NCBI GenBank assembly: GCA_040002995.1 | Contig: JBDUDK010000001.1 | Location: 1 to 32,132 of the forward strand | Reading direction: 5' to 3' | DNA from: JBDUDK01 sp040002995 | GTDB taxonomy: Bacteria > Actinomycetota > Acidimicrobiia > Acidimicrobiales > Ilumatobacteraceae | DNA length: 32,132 nucleotides | Shown here: piece by piece, positions 15,699-24,900 of the stretch | How the letters are laid out: every line of letters begins with the position of its first letter | Position numbering within the stretch: position 1 is the stretch's first letter | Notes under the pieces: generated by a model | The model's database searches: none | What the model was told of the DNA's origin: nothing | The model's input: only the letters and a program-made list of their open reading frames with translations | Program-made: the position numbers and the translations under genes

Positions 15699-17054
15699 AT
15701 GTCTCTGCCCCGCCTTGTCGCCGTCGCGCCCCTATCTCCCGCAGCGCGCGCCGGTCTGGCCTCCGGCGACGAGGTGCTCACCCTGAACGGAACGGCGCCT
15801 CGCGACATCCTCGAGTGGCGCCAGCTCACCGACGAGCCAGAGGTCGAGGTCGAGGTGCGCCGCCAAGGACTCACACTCACCCTTGCCGTCGAGAAGCCGG
15901 CGGGTGAGCCGCTCGGCGCCGAGGTCCATTCTTCGGTTTTCGACCGCGTGCGCACCTGCGACAACCACTGCGAGTTCTGCTTCATTTATCAATTGCCGCC
16001 AGGCCTGCGCAGAAGCCTGTACCTGAAGGACGACGACTACCGGCTGTCGTTTCTCTACGGCAACTTCACGACGCTGACCCGTTTCACCGAAGCCGATCTC
16101 GAGCGCGTGATCACCGAGCATTTGTCGCCGCTGCACGTGTCGATCCACGCCACCGACCCTGAGGTGCGGTCGCGAATGTTGCGCAATCGCCGCGGCGCCA
16201 CGAGCCTCCGGTGGCTGCGTGCCCTCCTCGATGCGGGCATAGAGGTTCGCGGCCAAGTCGTGGTGTGCCCGGGCGTGAACGACGGTGACGTCCTCACCAA
16301 CACCCTCACCGGGGTGCTCGACACCTACCCGGAGCTTTCGACACTCGCGATCGTGCCCCTCGGAGTCTCGAAGTTCTCGACGGAGAGCGCGCTCCGCGCC
16401 CACACCGTGACCGAGGCAGGGGCCGTCGTCGAGACGGTCGAGGAGTGGCAGAGCATCTATCTCGACACCGTCGGGCGGCGCCTGGCGTTCTGCGCCGACG
16501 AGTACTACCTGCTCGCAGAGCGGCCCTTCCCGCCAACACTCACCTACGAGGGATGCCCGATGCATGAGGACGGCGTCGGGATGGCGCGCACGTTCGAACA
16601 GGAATTCCTCGGGCGCTCCGACGTTGCCGTTCGACCTAAGCACGGCTTCTTCCAGTGGGCCGACACGGCGTCGCGCCCTGACGGCTACCGGTTCGCCCGC
16701 ACCTCGGATCAAACCACCACGAAGGCCTCGTCGCGACCACCGATCGGCATCCTCACCGGCGAGTACGGCGCCCGCGTGCTCTGGCCGCTCGTGGCCGGGC
16801 TCGGACGCGACGACCTCCGGGTGATCGCGGTGCGCAACGAGTTCTTCGGAGGGACCACCGCCGTCACCGGGCTCATGGTGGGCACCGACATCGCCCGCAC
16901 GCTCGCCGGCGAGCCCGACGGCCACCGCTACCTCCTGCCCGACGTCTGCCTGAACGAGGGACGTTTCCTCGACGACACCACGATCGACGATCTGCCCCGC
17001 ACTGTCGAGGTCATCGCCACCGACGGCATCGCTCTTCGAGGAGCGCTCGGATGA
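15699..17054 (+). CDS. DUF512 / radical-SAM family protein with N-terminal PDZ-like domain
   Basis: 451 residues. Residues about 1-65 look like a PDZ domain (SPAARAGLASGDEVLTLNG). Next comes RTCDNHCEFCFIYQLP, a CX3CX2C radical-SAM cluster site (about 85-93), with LYLKDDDYRLSF and YGNFTTLTRF, followed by a barrel (HVSIHATDP, GIEVRGQVVVCPGVNDG) and the C-terminal DUF512 domain (GILTGEYGAR, FFGGTTAVTGLMVGTD, LLPDVCLNEG). The reaction is unknown. It overlaps der by 4 bp (ATGA, 17051-17054); in many bacteria DUF512 proteins sit next to der, suggesting a link to ribosome assembly or isoprenoid/tRNA chemistry (inference). Confidence 0.9.
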   Translation: MSLPRLVAVAPLSPAARAGLASGDEVLTLNGTAPRDILEWRQLTDEPEVEVEVRRQGLTLTLAVEKPAGEPLGAEVHSSVFDRVRTCDNHCEFCFIYQLPPGLRRSLYLKDDDYRLSFLYGNFTTLTRFTEADLERVITEHLSPLHVSIHATDPEVRSRMLRNRRGATSLRWLRALLDAGIEVRGQVVVCPGVNDGDVLTNTLTGVLDTYPELSTLAIVPLGVSKFSTESALRAHTVTEAGAVVETVEEWQSIYLDTVGRRLAFCADEYYLLAERPFPPTLTYEGCPMHEDGVGMARTFEQEFLGRSDVAVRPKHGFFQWADTASRPDGYRFARTSDQTTTKASSRPPIGILTGEYGARVLWPLVAGLGRDDLRVIAVRNEFFGGTTAVTGLMVGTDIARTLAGEPDGHRYLLPDVCLNEGRFLDDTTIDDLPRTVEVIATDGIALRGALG

Positions 17055-18376
17055 GCGAGGCGGGCGAGCTTCCTGTGGTCGCCATCGTCGGGCGACCCAA
17101 TGTCGGCAAGTCGACGTTGTTCAACCGCTTCCTCGGTCAGCAGGCGGCGATCGTCGAGCCCCACCCCGGCGTCACCCGTGATCGCAAGATCATGGAGGCT
17201 GAGTGGATCGGGCGGAAGTTCCAGCTCGTCGACACCGGCGGCTGGACGCCGGGTGGCTCGAGCCTCGATGAGAAGGTGAGCCGCCAGAGCGAGAAGGCGG
17301 TGCGCGACGCCGACGTTGTGCTGTTCGTGGTCGACGCGTCGGTGGGCGTCACCGACGAGGATGCCATCGTGGCCGAGTGGATCCGCCGAAGCGGCAAGCC
17401 TGTGTTGCTCGTCGCGAACAAGGCCGACAACGATCGGCGCGAGCAGGACATGTGGGAGTTCGTCGCTTTCGGCCTCGGTGATCCGGTACCGGTGAGCGCG
17501 CTGCACGGCCGTCGGGCCGGCGACCTCCTCGACGAGGTCCTCGCCCGGCTTCCTTCGGTCGCGCCGGAGCCGGAACTCGACGACGACACCGAAACGCCGG
17601 GTTCCGACGTGCCAAAGGTGGCCATCGTCGGCCGTCCCAACGCAGGCAAGTCCACCCTCTTCAACCGGCTGATCGGAGACGACCGGTCGGTCGTCCACGA
17701 TCTGCCCGGAACCACCCGCGACTCCGTTGACACCGTCGTCGAAACCCCCGACGGGCCCATCATGTTCATCGACACCGCCGGCATGCGGCGCAAGGCGCGC
17801 ATCGACAGCGAGACCGAGTCGTACTCGGTCGTCCGCGCGTTGCGCTCGGTCGACACGGCCGACGTCGCCCTCCTCGTCATCGACTCCACCGAGGGCATCA
17901 CCGCGCAGGACCAGCGCCTGGCGGAGCGCGTCGACGCCGCCGGCTGTCCGGTGGTGGTTTTGCTGAACAAGTGGGAGTTACTCGACGCCGAGGCCCGCGC
18001 GGACATCACGGGCCAGCTCGCCGATCGCTTGCACTTCATCGGCGAGGCCCCCGTTCTAAAGGTCTCGGCGCTCACGGGCAAAGGCGTGCACAAGCTGCTC
18101 CCGGTGCTTACCGACGCCATCGCGCGCTATCACTTGCGGGTGCCCACCGTCGAAGTCAACAAGGTGATCGCCCGCGCTCAAAGCGCGCAACCCGCGCCGA
18201 CGGGTGCGAGGGTTCTGTACGCCATGCAGGGTGCCGCAGACCCGCCCACGTTCACGTTGTTCGTGAACCGCGAACTGCCGCCCTCCTATCTGCGCTACCT
18301 CGAACGCTCACTTCGCGAGGCGTTCGGGTTTGGCGCGGTTCCGGTCAAGTTGCGTGTCCGAAAGCGGAGCGCATGA
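17051..18376 (+). CDS. der: Ribosome-associated GTPase Der (EngA)
   Basis: 441 residues with the hallmark two GTPase domains and a C-terminal KH-like domain; needed for 50S subunit maturation. First G domain: GRPNVGKST (about 14-22), DTGGW, NKADN. Second G domain: GRPNAGKST (about 193-201), DTAGM, NKWELL. The KH-like part runs from about 350 to the end (PSYLRYLERSLREAFGF...PVKLRVRKRS). Start ATG 17051 overlaps the DUF512 stop, and its own stop overlaps the carboxylase start (ATGA), so the three genes are translationally coupled. Confidence 0.97.
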   Translation: MSEAGELPVVAIVGRPNVGKSTLFNRFLGQQAAIVEPHPGVTRDRKIMEAEWIGRKFQLVDTGGWTPGGSSLDEKVSRQSEKAVRDADVVLFVVDASVGVTDEDAIVAEWIRRSGKPVLLVANKADNDRREQDMWEFVAFGLGDPVPVSALHGRRAGDLLDEVLARLPSVAPEPELDDDTETPGSDVPKVAIVGRPNAGKSTLFNRLIGDDRSVVHDLPGTTRDSVDTVVETPDGPIMFIDTAGMRRKARIDSETESYSVVRALRSVDTADVALLVIDSTEGITAQDQRLAERVDAAGCPVVVLLNKWELLDAEARADITGQLADRLHFIGEAPVLKVSALTGKGVHKLLPVLTDAIARYHLRVPTVEVNKVIARAQSAQPAPTGARVLYAMQGAADPPTFTLFVNRELPPSYLRYLERSLREAFGFGAVPVKLRVRKRSA

Positions 18377-19890
18377 GCGAGTTCGACAGCATTCGTTCGC
18401 GAGCCCTCCAGGGCAACCTCCACAAGGAGGCCGAGAAGCTCGCTCGTCAGCACAAGCTGTTCGTCCGCGATCGTCTGGCGTTGCTTCTCGATCCGGACTC
18501 GTTCGTGGAGGACGGTCTCCTCGCGAACGCGCTGGCCGTCGATCTCCCGGCCGACGGTGTCGTGACCGGGGTTGGCCGCGTCGACGGGCGCGCGGTGTGC
18601 GTGATGGCCAACGACCCGACCGTGAAGGCCGGCTCATGGGGCGCTCGCACCGTCGAGAAGATCGTGCGACTCACTGAGTATGCGCTGCGCCACGAGCTGC
18701 CCGTCTTCTGGCTGATCGATTCCGCGGGCGCTCGGATCACCGATCAGGTCGAGCTGTTTCCCGGCCGGCGCGGAGCCGGCCGCATCTTCGCGAACCAGGT
18801 GCGGCTATCGGGCAAGGTCCCTCAGGCGTGTTGCCTGTTCGGTCCGTCGGCGGCCGGCGGCGCGTACATCCCGAGCTTCTGCGACATCGTCATCATGGTG
18901 GAGGGCAACGCCTCGATGTATCTGGGTTCGCCGCGCATGGCGAGCGAGGTCATCGGTGAGGAGACGACGCTCGAGGAGATGGGTGGAGCTCGGATGCACG
19001 CGACGGTGTCGGGCTGCGGCGACAACCTCGCCGCCGACGACGCCGACGCTATCGAGCAGGCCAAGCGATGGTTCTCGTACCTACCGTCAAACTGGCGCGA
19101 AGTCTCGACGCCCCTTGAACCCTCCGACGCGACGCGTCCGCTCACACGGAGCGAACTGCCGGAGCGTGATGCGTCCGGGTACGACATGCACCGCGTCCTG
19201 GAGTGTCTTGTCGATGCCGGCTCGCTGTTCGAGGTCAAGCCTTTGTTCGCACCGGAGTTGATCGTTGGCTTCGCCCGTCTCGCGGGGCACGCGATCGGGG
19301 TGCTGGCCAACAACCCGGCCCGGAAGGGCGGCGTGCTGTTCGGCGACTCGGCCGATAAAGCGGCGCACTTCATCTGGTTGTGCGATGCGTTCAACATGCC
19401 GCTGCTGTTTCTGGCCGACGTGCCCGGCTTCATGATCGGCACGCAGGTCGAACGGCTTGGCATCATCCGCCATGGCGCCAAGATGATCACCGCGGTCACC
19501 GAGGCCACCGTGCCCAAGATCTGCGTGGTCGTACGCAAGGCCTACGGCGCCGGGCTGTACGCGATGTGTGGACCCGCGTTCGATCCGATCGCCACGCTCG
19601 CGCTTCCCACCGCGAAGATCGCCGTCATGGGGCCCGAGGCCGCGGTGAACGCGGTGTACGCGAACAAAATCGAGGCCATCGCCGACGCGGACGAGCGGGT
19701 CGCGTTCGTAGCCGAACGGCGCAAGGAGTACGAGGCCGACGTCGACCTCCTGCGTCTTGCCTCGGAGCTGGTGATCGACGCCGTGGTCCCGTTCGAGGAG
19801 CTGCGCGGTGAGCTGATCGCTCGGTTCTCCGCCGCCGATCCGAGCGACCGCGAGTGGGTGACCAAACGACATGGTGTGCCGCCAGTCTGA
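18373..19890 (+). CDS. Acyl-CoA carboxylase carboxyltransferase (beta) subunit
   Basis: 505 residues. Transfers CO2 from biotin-carrier to acetyl-, propionyl- or a longer acyl-CoA. Two crotonase-fold halves: N-terminal (about 30-250) with RDRLALLLDPDSFVE, FWLIDSAGARITDQ and FGPSAAGGAYIPSFCDIVIM (acyl-CoA oxyanion hole); C-terminal (about 270-490) with GVLFGDSADKAAHFIWLCD, LADVPGFMIGTQVE, RKAYGAGLYAM and MGPEAAVNAVY. The PSFCD variant and the sequence as a whole place it among propionyl/methylcrotonyl/geranyl-type beta subunits rather than bacterial AccD; exact substrate unknown. No alpha subunit or biotin carrier is in the window. Coupled to der by a 4-bp overlap. Confidence 0.9.
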   Translation: MSEFDSIRSRALQGNLHKEAEKLARQHKLFVRDRLALLLDPDSFVEDGLLANALAVDLPADGVVTGVGRVDGRAVCVMANDPTVKAGSWGARTVEKIVRLTEYALRHELPVFWLIDSAGARITDQVELFPGRRGAGRIFANQVRLSGKVPQACCLFGPSAAGGAYIPSFCDIVIMVEGNASMYLGSPRMASEVIGEETTLEEMGGARMHATVSGCGDNLAADDADAIEQAKRWFSYLPSNWREVSTPLEPSDATRPLTRSELPERDASGYDMHRVLECLVDAGSLFEVKPLFAPELIVGFARLAGHAIGVLANNPARKGGVLFGDSADKAAHFIWLCDAFNMPLLFLADVPGFMIGTQVERLGIIRHGAKMITAVTEATVPKICVVVRKAYGAGLYAMCGPAFDPIATLALPTAKIAVMGPEAAVNAVYANKIEAIADADERVAFVAERRKEYEADVDLLRLASELVIDAVVPFEELRGELIARFSAADPSDREWVTKRHGVPPV

Positions 19891-20132
19891 TGCCGTGGTG
19901 CGACGACTGCGCCAAGTTCTGGACCCCGACCTCGATGGGAGAGGGCGGCACGTGCCCGTCATGCGGGAGGGCGATCGGAGCCGGCGACCGCATCGATCCG
20001 AAGAAGATGAACGTGCGAGCCCTGGCCGCGGGCGACGACGTCAAGGCGCCGTGGCACTTCAAAGTCCTCATCGCGTTGGTCGTGCTCTACCTGACCTGGC
20101 GGGTCGTACAGCTCGTCGGCCTCTTGTTCTGA
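19890..20132 (+). CDS. Small zinc-ribbon membrane protein
   Basis: 80 residues. Starts MPWCDDCAKFWTPTSM and continues with CPSCGRAIG: two CxxC knuckles that should bind one zinc. Residues about 52-75 (VLIALVVLYLTWRVVQLVGLLF) form one transmembrane helix at the C-terminus, so the ribbon faces the cytoplasm. Function unknown; such ribbon-plus-helix proteins are common in actinobacteria. Its ATG overlaps the carboxylase stop by one base (TGATG), making it the last gene of the DUF512-der operon. Confidence 0.8.
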   Translation: MPWCDDCAKFWTPTSMGEGGTCPSCGRAIGAGDRIDPKKMNVRALAAGDDVKAPWHFKVLIALVVLYLTWRVVQLVGLLF

Positions 20133-20159
20133 CCTCAGGACGGCCGCAACGTGCTTTGT

Positions 20160-20165
20160 TAGGGT
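20160..20165 (+). promoter_or_regulatory. -10 element for tRNA-Pro
   Basis: TAGGGT lies 13 nt before the first base of the tRNA, giving a 5' leader of about 7 nt for RNase P. No convincing -35 is seen. The same hexamer precedes the gene at 28499. Confidence 0.4.
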
Positions 20166-20178
20166 GGCTCTGGCAACA

Positions 20179-20253
20179 CGGGCTGTGGCGCAGTTTGGTT
20201 AGCGCGCTTGACTGGGGGTCAAGAGGTCGGAGGTTCGAATCCTCTCAGCCCGA
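20179..20253 (+). tRNA. tRNA-Pro, anticodon GGG
   Basis: 75 nt fold into a full cloverleaf: acceptor CGGGCTG/CAGCCCG with discriminator A, D-stem GCGC/GCGC, anticodon stem CTTGA/TCAAG around the loop CTGGGGG (anticodon GGG at 20214-20216), T-stem GGAGG/CCTCT around TTCGAAT. The C1-G72 pair is normal for bacterial tRNA-Pro. CCA is not encoded. Reads CCC and CCU. Confidence 0.97.
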
Positions 20254-21411
20254 CAAGATAACACCAGGTCAGAAGGGGCGTGCGGAACGAACCGGCTTTC
20301 CTCTGGGGGGGCGAGGGGGACATCGAGGGGGACATGCGCCCGAGGTCGGGCGCGTTAGTGCCCTGAGGTTTCGCGAGCCAACGGAGCCGCCGACGGCCGG
20401 AAGTGGCATGCGGTGGCCTCGACGATTCTCGCGCGCTCAGAGGCGCGAGGACTCGCTGGCGATCAGCGCGTGACACGCTCTCGAAGAACGCCGCGACCTT
20501 CGCCGAAGACCGCGGACCACGAAATGCGGGAACGGGAACCTCCGACCGACGAGGTCGCGATGTTTAGGGTCACACACCTGCACCCCTGTGCGTGCACGCC
20601 GGCTCGGTGTCGGCGACAGTCGTGAAGGTTTGAGGTTGCAGCCTTCGTGAGAGAACGTGATGCCGCGAGTCGGGTGCCTGGGACTCGCGTTCGGACTCGC
20701 CTGCAGATCGCCTGACATCGTCGTCGCGGATGACCAGTCGATCATGCGCAGTTCCCGAGTGCCTTCGCGTCTCACGCTCGCCGCTCGGTGTGCGGTAGTT
20801 GTGACGTCGAGAAAGGCGTGCCGGCACGGCATAACCAGTGTCCGTGAGGGCGGCCGGTGGAGTGCGACAGCCGAACGCGTCGTATGTCGATACATAGGGC
20901 CGGGCTGTGAGCAGTCGCGTCGGCGAGCGACGTCACCGACACCCCTACTCACGCGACTACTCACGCGACTACTCACGCTCTCACGTGACCTCCCGAACCC
21001 AAGCTCGGCGCTTCTCCGCCCGCGTAGGGGTGAGCACCGCCTCGCGTGCATGTCGACTACGTCCTTGCCGACCGGGCTGGGGCGCTATCTGGCTGAAGGG
21101 TGCGGCCTCGTACGGACCGATGCGTGATGGCAACTTGGATCTCAGCCGAGACCGAGACCTATGCGGCCACCGATTCGAGGGAGAGGTCGCGCACCTCGTC
21201 GATGCCTGCCGCGGGCTTCTTTGTGGCGTGGGTGCCGGAGATGGCGGAGACCCGCGGTCGGCTTCGACCCGGCCGCCGTTCGTGGTGACGAGCCGGCGCT
21301 TCTTGGCCGGCCGACGCGGTCGACCGTCGAGCGGCTGGCCGCGCTCTTGGGCGATTCGCCGGGTTCCGACGGTGGCGTCGAGGCGCCGCAACCCGCCGTG
21401 GGGCGACGTTC
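20254..21411 (+). other. Gene-poor tract downstream of tRNA-Pro
   Basis: Nearly 1.2 kb without a reading frame I can recognise on either strand; open frames are long only because GC is high, and their products are low-complexity Arg/Ser/Pro. It holds a perfect 8-bp inverted repeat CGCGAGTC/GACTCGCG (20664-20671 and 20682-20689) and a short tandem repeat at 20945. Position right behind a tRNA 3' end is a common integration site, so this may be the worn-down remains of an integrated element, but I find no integrase and no second copy of the tRNA 3' end in the window. Confidence 0.4.
20945..20979 (+). repeat. 12-bp tandem repeat, about 2.9 copies
   Basis: CTACTCACGCGA occurs twice without change and a third time truncated at its last base. 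Not in frame with any gene I support. Confidence 0.75.
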
Positions 21412-21440
21412 AAGCCCCGCATCACTGTGATGCGGGGCTT
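21412..21440. terminator. Very strong hairpin, bidirectional terminator candidate
   Basis: AAGCCCCGCATCAC, one T, then the exact reverse complement GTGATGCGGGGCTT: a 14-bp perfect stem. There is only AA/TT at the stem ends and no extended T-run. It lies between the gene-poor tract and the decayed MmcQ/YjbR gene. Confidence 0.65.
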
Positions 21441-21457
21441 AACGATAGATCTGTAGG

Positions 21458-21852
21458 GGCGGCCACCAGAGCGACGTGCGCAGAGTCGCGTGGTCGCTAC
21501 CCCCGAGCCGAGCGAGAGAGCCTGTTCACTTCGCGTTCTCCGTTCGCCGTGGGTCTCGAAGGAGAAGGGCTTCGCGTGAGTCGGGATGGAACGAGTCGCC
21601 GAAGAAGGCCCGGGTGCCTTGCCCATACCTGCTTTCGGTCCATGTCGCGAACGATCCGAGAAGCAACGACTCCTCGCATCTGACCCGGAGAAGTTCTTAA
21701 CCGAGCCGCACTCAGCGGCTTCCCGGCGGTGCTCGTGCGACCTGCGGCGATCGAGGTCGACGAACTCGAAGAGTTGCTCATCGACGCGCGGCGTTGCCTA
21801 CCCCTCCGGCACTCGTCAGGGAGACGGACCAAGAAACCCTGGGCGTTAGCCG
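21458..21852 (+). pseudogene. Decayed MmcQ/YjbR-family protein gene
   Basis: Fragments in all three plus frames line up in the right order with an MmcQ/YjbR-type protein of about 125 residues: DVRRVAWSLP and HFAFSVR (from about 21473), then SKEKGFA (21556-21576), an in-frame TGA at 21577 where the family has Trp, then VGMERVAEE; next PYLLSVHVAND in another frame (21623-21655); then EKQRLLASDPEKFLTEPH (21658-21711); then GFPAVLVRPAAIEVDELEEL (21717-21776, continuing LIDARR); last PPALVRETD. At 21656 and at 21712 the gap between matching blocks is one base short of whole codons, i.e. single-base deletions. So: one nonsense change plus several frameshifts. Family assignment is from memory of the conserved DPEKFFTTPHxDGYPAVLVRL pattern; the break-up itself is seen directly. 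Confidence 0.75.
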
Positions 21853-21924
21853 ACGCGGGATGATTTCGGCGTGGACAACCGTGACGGCGTACCGTCGTGG
21901 TGCGACCCTTGGCGAGGAGGCCCA

Positions 21925-24900
21925 GTGGGTGGCACGCGAACGGTGACGGTGTTGTTTACCGACCTTGTCGGTTCGACCGCGCTGTCGTCGCGCATGGACC
22001 CGGCCGCTGCGGATCGGTTGCGTGAATCCCATTTCGCCTTGTTGCGCGCCGAAGTGGCGGCGACCGGCGGAACGGTGGTGAAGAGTCTCGGTGATGGGCT
22101 AATGGTGGCGTTCGACAGCGCGAGGGCGGCCCTCTCGTGTGCCGTTCGCATGCAGCAGGTCGTGGAGCGTCACAATCGCACCGCCGAGGAGATGTTGGCG
22201 GTCCGTATTGGGATGGCCACGGGGGAAGCAACTGAGTCCGAGGACGACTTTTTCGGTGATCCGGTGGTCACAGCAGCGCGGTTGTGTGCAGTCGCAACTG
22301 GCGAGCAGATCCTTGCGACTGAGGTGGTCCGTGTCCTAGCTGGCCGACATCTCGGCGTTGAGGTGGTCGACATAGGCCCTTTGGAGCTAAAGGGCCTACC
22401 TGAGCCAGTGCCTTGTATCGAAGTTCGATGGGAACCGACCAGTATCGAACCGGTCGCGGTCCCTCTCACCGCCCGGCTGGAGGCGGGCAGGTCCGAGGCG
22501 TTCGTCGGTCGAGCCGAGGAGTTGGCGGCGCTGTTCGACGCGTTGAAGGGGGCCGGCGGTGAGCGCCGCCGCCGAGTAGTCCTCGTTGGTGGCGAGCCGG
22601 GCATCGGGAAAACCTCCCTTGCCGCAGTGTTCGCCCGTTCCGCCCGCGCCGACGGGAGCTCGGTCGTCTACGGACGCTGTGACGAAGACCTCGGAATCCC
22701 GTACCAGCCATGGGCAGAGGCGGTGTCCTACCTCATCGATCACAGCCCGCCAGATCTCCTCGACGAGGTGCTCGCCTCCCACGGCGCCGACCTGTCCCGA
22801 CTCGGCCCGAGTTTGGCGCGGCTGGCAGACGGCGTCGGTGGGTCCAGCGACGCCGAGACATCGCGCTATCTGCTCTTCGGCGCTGTGCTGAGGGTGCTTC
22901 AGGCTGCCGGGCGTGACCGCCCCGTCGTAGTGGTGCTCGATGACCTGCAGTGGGCCGACGCGCCCAGTCTTCAGTTGCTGCGTCATGTGGTCAGCTCAGA
23001 CCACTTGACGTCCCTGCTCATCATCGGAACGTTTCGAGCGTCGGAAGTCACCGCCGGTCATCCGCTAAGCGATGTACTTGCGTGGCTGCACAACGAGCCG
23101 GGGGTCACGCGGCTGCATCTGCGAGGACTCGACGACGCGGAGCTCTTGGCGTTGCTCGAGGCGGATACCGGGCTGGCCATCGACGAAGCGGGGGTCGCAC
23201 TGCGCGATGCCCTGCGAAGCGAGACCGACGGAAACCCCTTCTTCGTGGGTGAGCTCCTGCGTCATCTCACCGAGACCGGGTTGATCCATCGTGACCTCGA
23301 TGGGCGTTGGGCCGTCAGCGGTGAACTACCCGAACGAGGCCTTCCGATCAGTGTGCGAGAGGTAATCGGCCGTCGCGCCGCCCGGCTCGGCCCCGAAGTG
23401 GTGCGAGTGTTGTCCGTCGCTGCGGTGATCGGCCGCGACTTCGACCTCACGGTTCTCGCATCCGCCTCCGACAGTGTCGAAGAGAGTGTCCTCGATGTAT
23501 TAGACGCAGCGATCGCCGCCACGCTCGTGATCAACGTCGCCGGCGAACGATTCAGCTTCGTCCACGCTCTTGTCGGTCATGCCCTCTACGACGCGATGGC
23601 ACCGGCGCGACGGGTGCGTGCACATCGCCGCATCGCGCAAGCTATCGAGCAGATAAGCGGCAACTCACCGGGGCCCCGTGTCATGGAGCTCGCTTACCAC
23701 TACGCCGAGACGTGCGCCTCCAGCAACGCGCCCGACGACGTGGCCAAGGCCGTCGCGTACGCGCGGGCCGCGGGCGATCGCGCGCTCGCCGATCTCGCCC
23801 CTGCCGCGGCGCTGCGCTGGTATGGACAGGCGATCGCCCTGCTCGATCAGCGATCGTTGGACGATCCGCTGTTGCGATGCGCGCTGCTCGTCGGTACCGG
23901 TGACGCCCAACGGCAAAGCGGCGACCCCGCTTTCCGCGACACCCTGCTCGCCGCCGGGCGCGAGGCCGTGGTGCTGGGCGATACAGACACGCTCGTAACG
24001 GCGGTGCTGGCCAACACCCGTGGCATCCATAGCAATACAGGGCGCGTCGACCGCGACCGCCTAGCGCTCGTCGAGGCCGCAGTCGACGCGGTCGGGCAGG
24101 CCGACACGAAGCCGCGGGCCCGACTACTCAGCCTTCTCGCGCTCGAGCGCGTGAACCACGACGATTACCCCGAGCGGCGCGCTGTCGCCGACGAGGCCGT
24201 CGCCGTGGCCCGTCGCATCGGCGATCCGTCGACGCTCCTCGATGTCCTGGTGCGCCGCCATGACGCCATCCGCGTCCCCGACAGCTTGGCGGACCGACTG
24301 GCCGACACCGCCGAAGCCGCGCAGCTTGCCGCCCGCCTCCGTGACCCTGTCGGCCGATTCTGGAGCAGCTACCAGAGAACATTTGCCGCGACAGAGTCGG
24401 GCGACTTGGCCGAAGCGGCCCGTTGCCAACGTGAGGCCGCGGAGCTGGCCTCCCAGATCGGCCAACCGGCGCTGCGCTGGCTGGCCACTCGCAACCAGAG
24501 TTGGTTCGCACTGCTCGGCGGTGACGCCGCGACGGCGGAAGCTCTGGCCGAGGAATCCCTCATTCTCGGCACTTCCACTGGGCAGCCGGATGCGCTCCTC
24601 TTCTACCGAATCCCGCTCCAGTTCGTCCGATGGCACCAGGGACGGGTGAGCGAAGTCATCGATCTCGTCGAGGCCACGAACAACCCGCACCCCCTCGTGC
24701 GTGCCATCCTTGCGCGCTTCTACGTTGATATTGGTCGGCACGATGAGGCGCACGAACTGCTGGCGGCCGCGACAGCGGTCCGCTTTCGTTATCTCCGCGA
24801 CACTGGGGTGCTCTCCATCCTGACGAACTACGCCGAGGTCGCCACCGCGTTTCGCGATCGTGTTGCTGTCGACCTCATCCTCGAACAGCTGCTCCCGTGG

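Noticed and set aside
20254..20345. Possible end of an integrase next to the tRNA
   Set aside because: The short acidic frame (GEGDIEGDMRPRSG) has none of the tyrosine- or serine-recombinase catalytic motifs.
20219..20476. Minus-strand frame ending GLRGFEPPTS
   Set aside because: The C-terminal motif comes from reading tRNA-Pro antisense; a well-known false protein pattern next to tRNAs.
20945..20979. Short tandem repeats as a CRISPR array
   Set aside because: Units are 12 bp and directly adjacent with no spacers; no cas genes in the window.
20907..21683. 258-codon plus-strand open frame across the gene-poor tract
   Set aside because: It crosses a 14-bp perfect hairpin and overlaps the out-of-frame MmcQ/YjbR blocks; the protein is low-complexity and unfamiliar.
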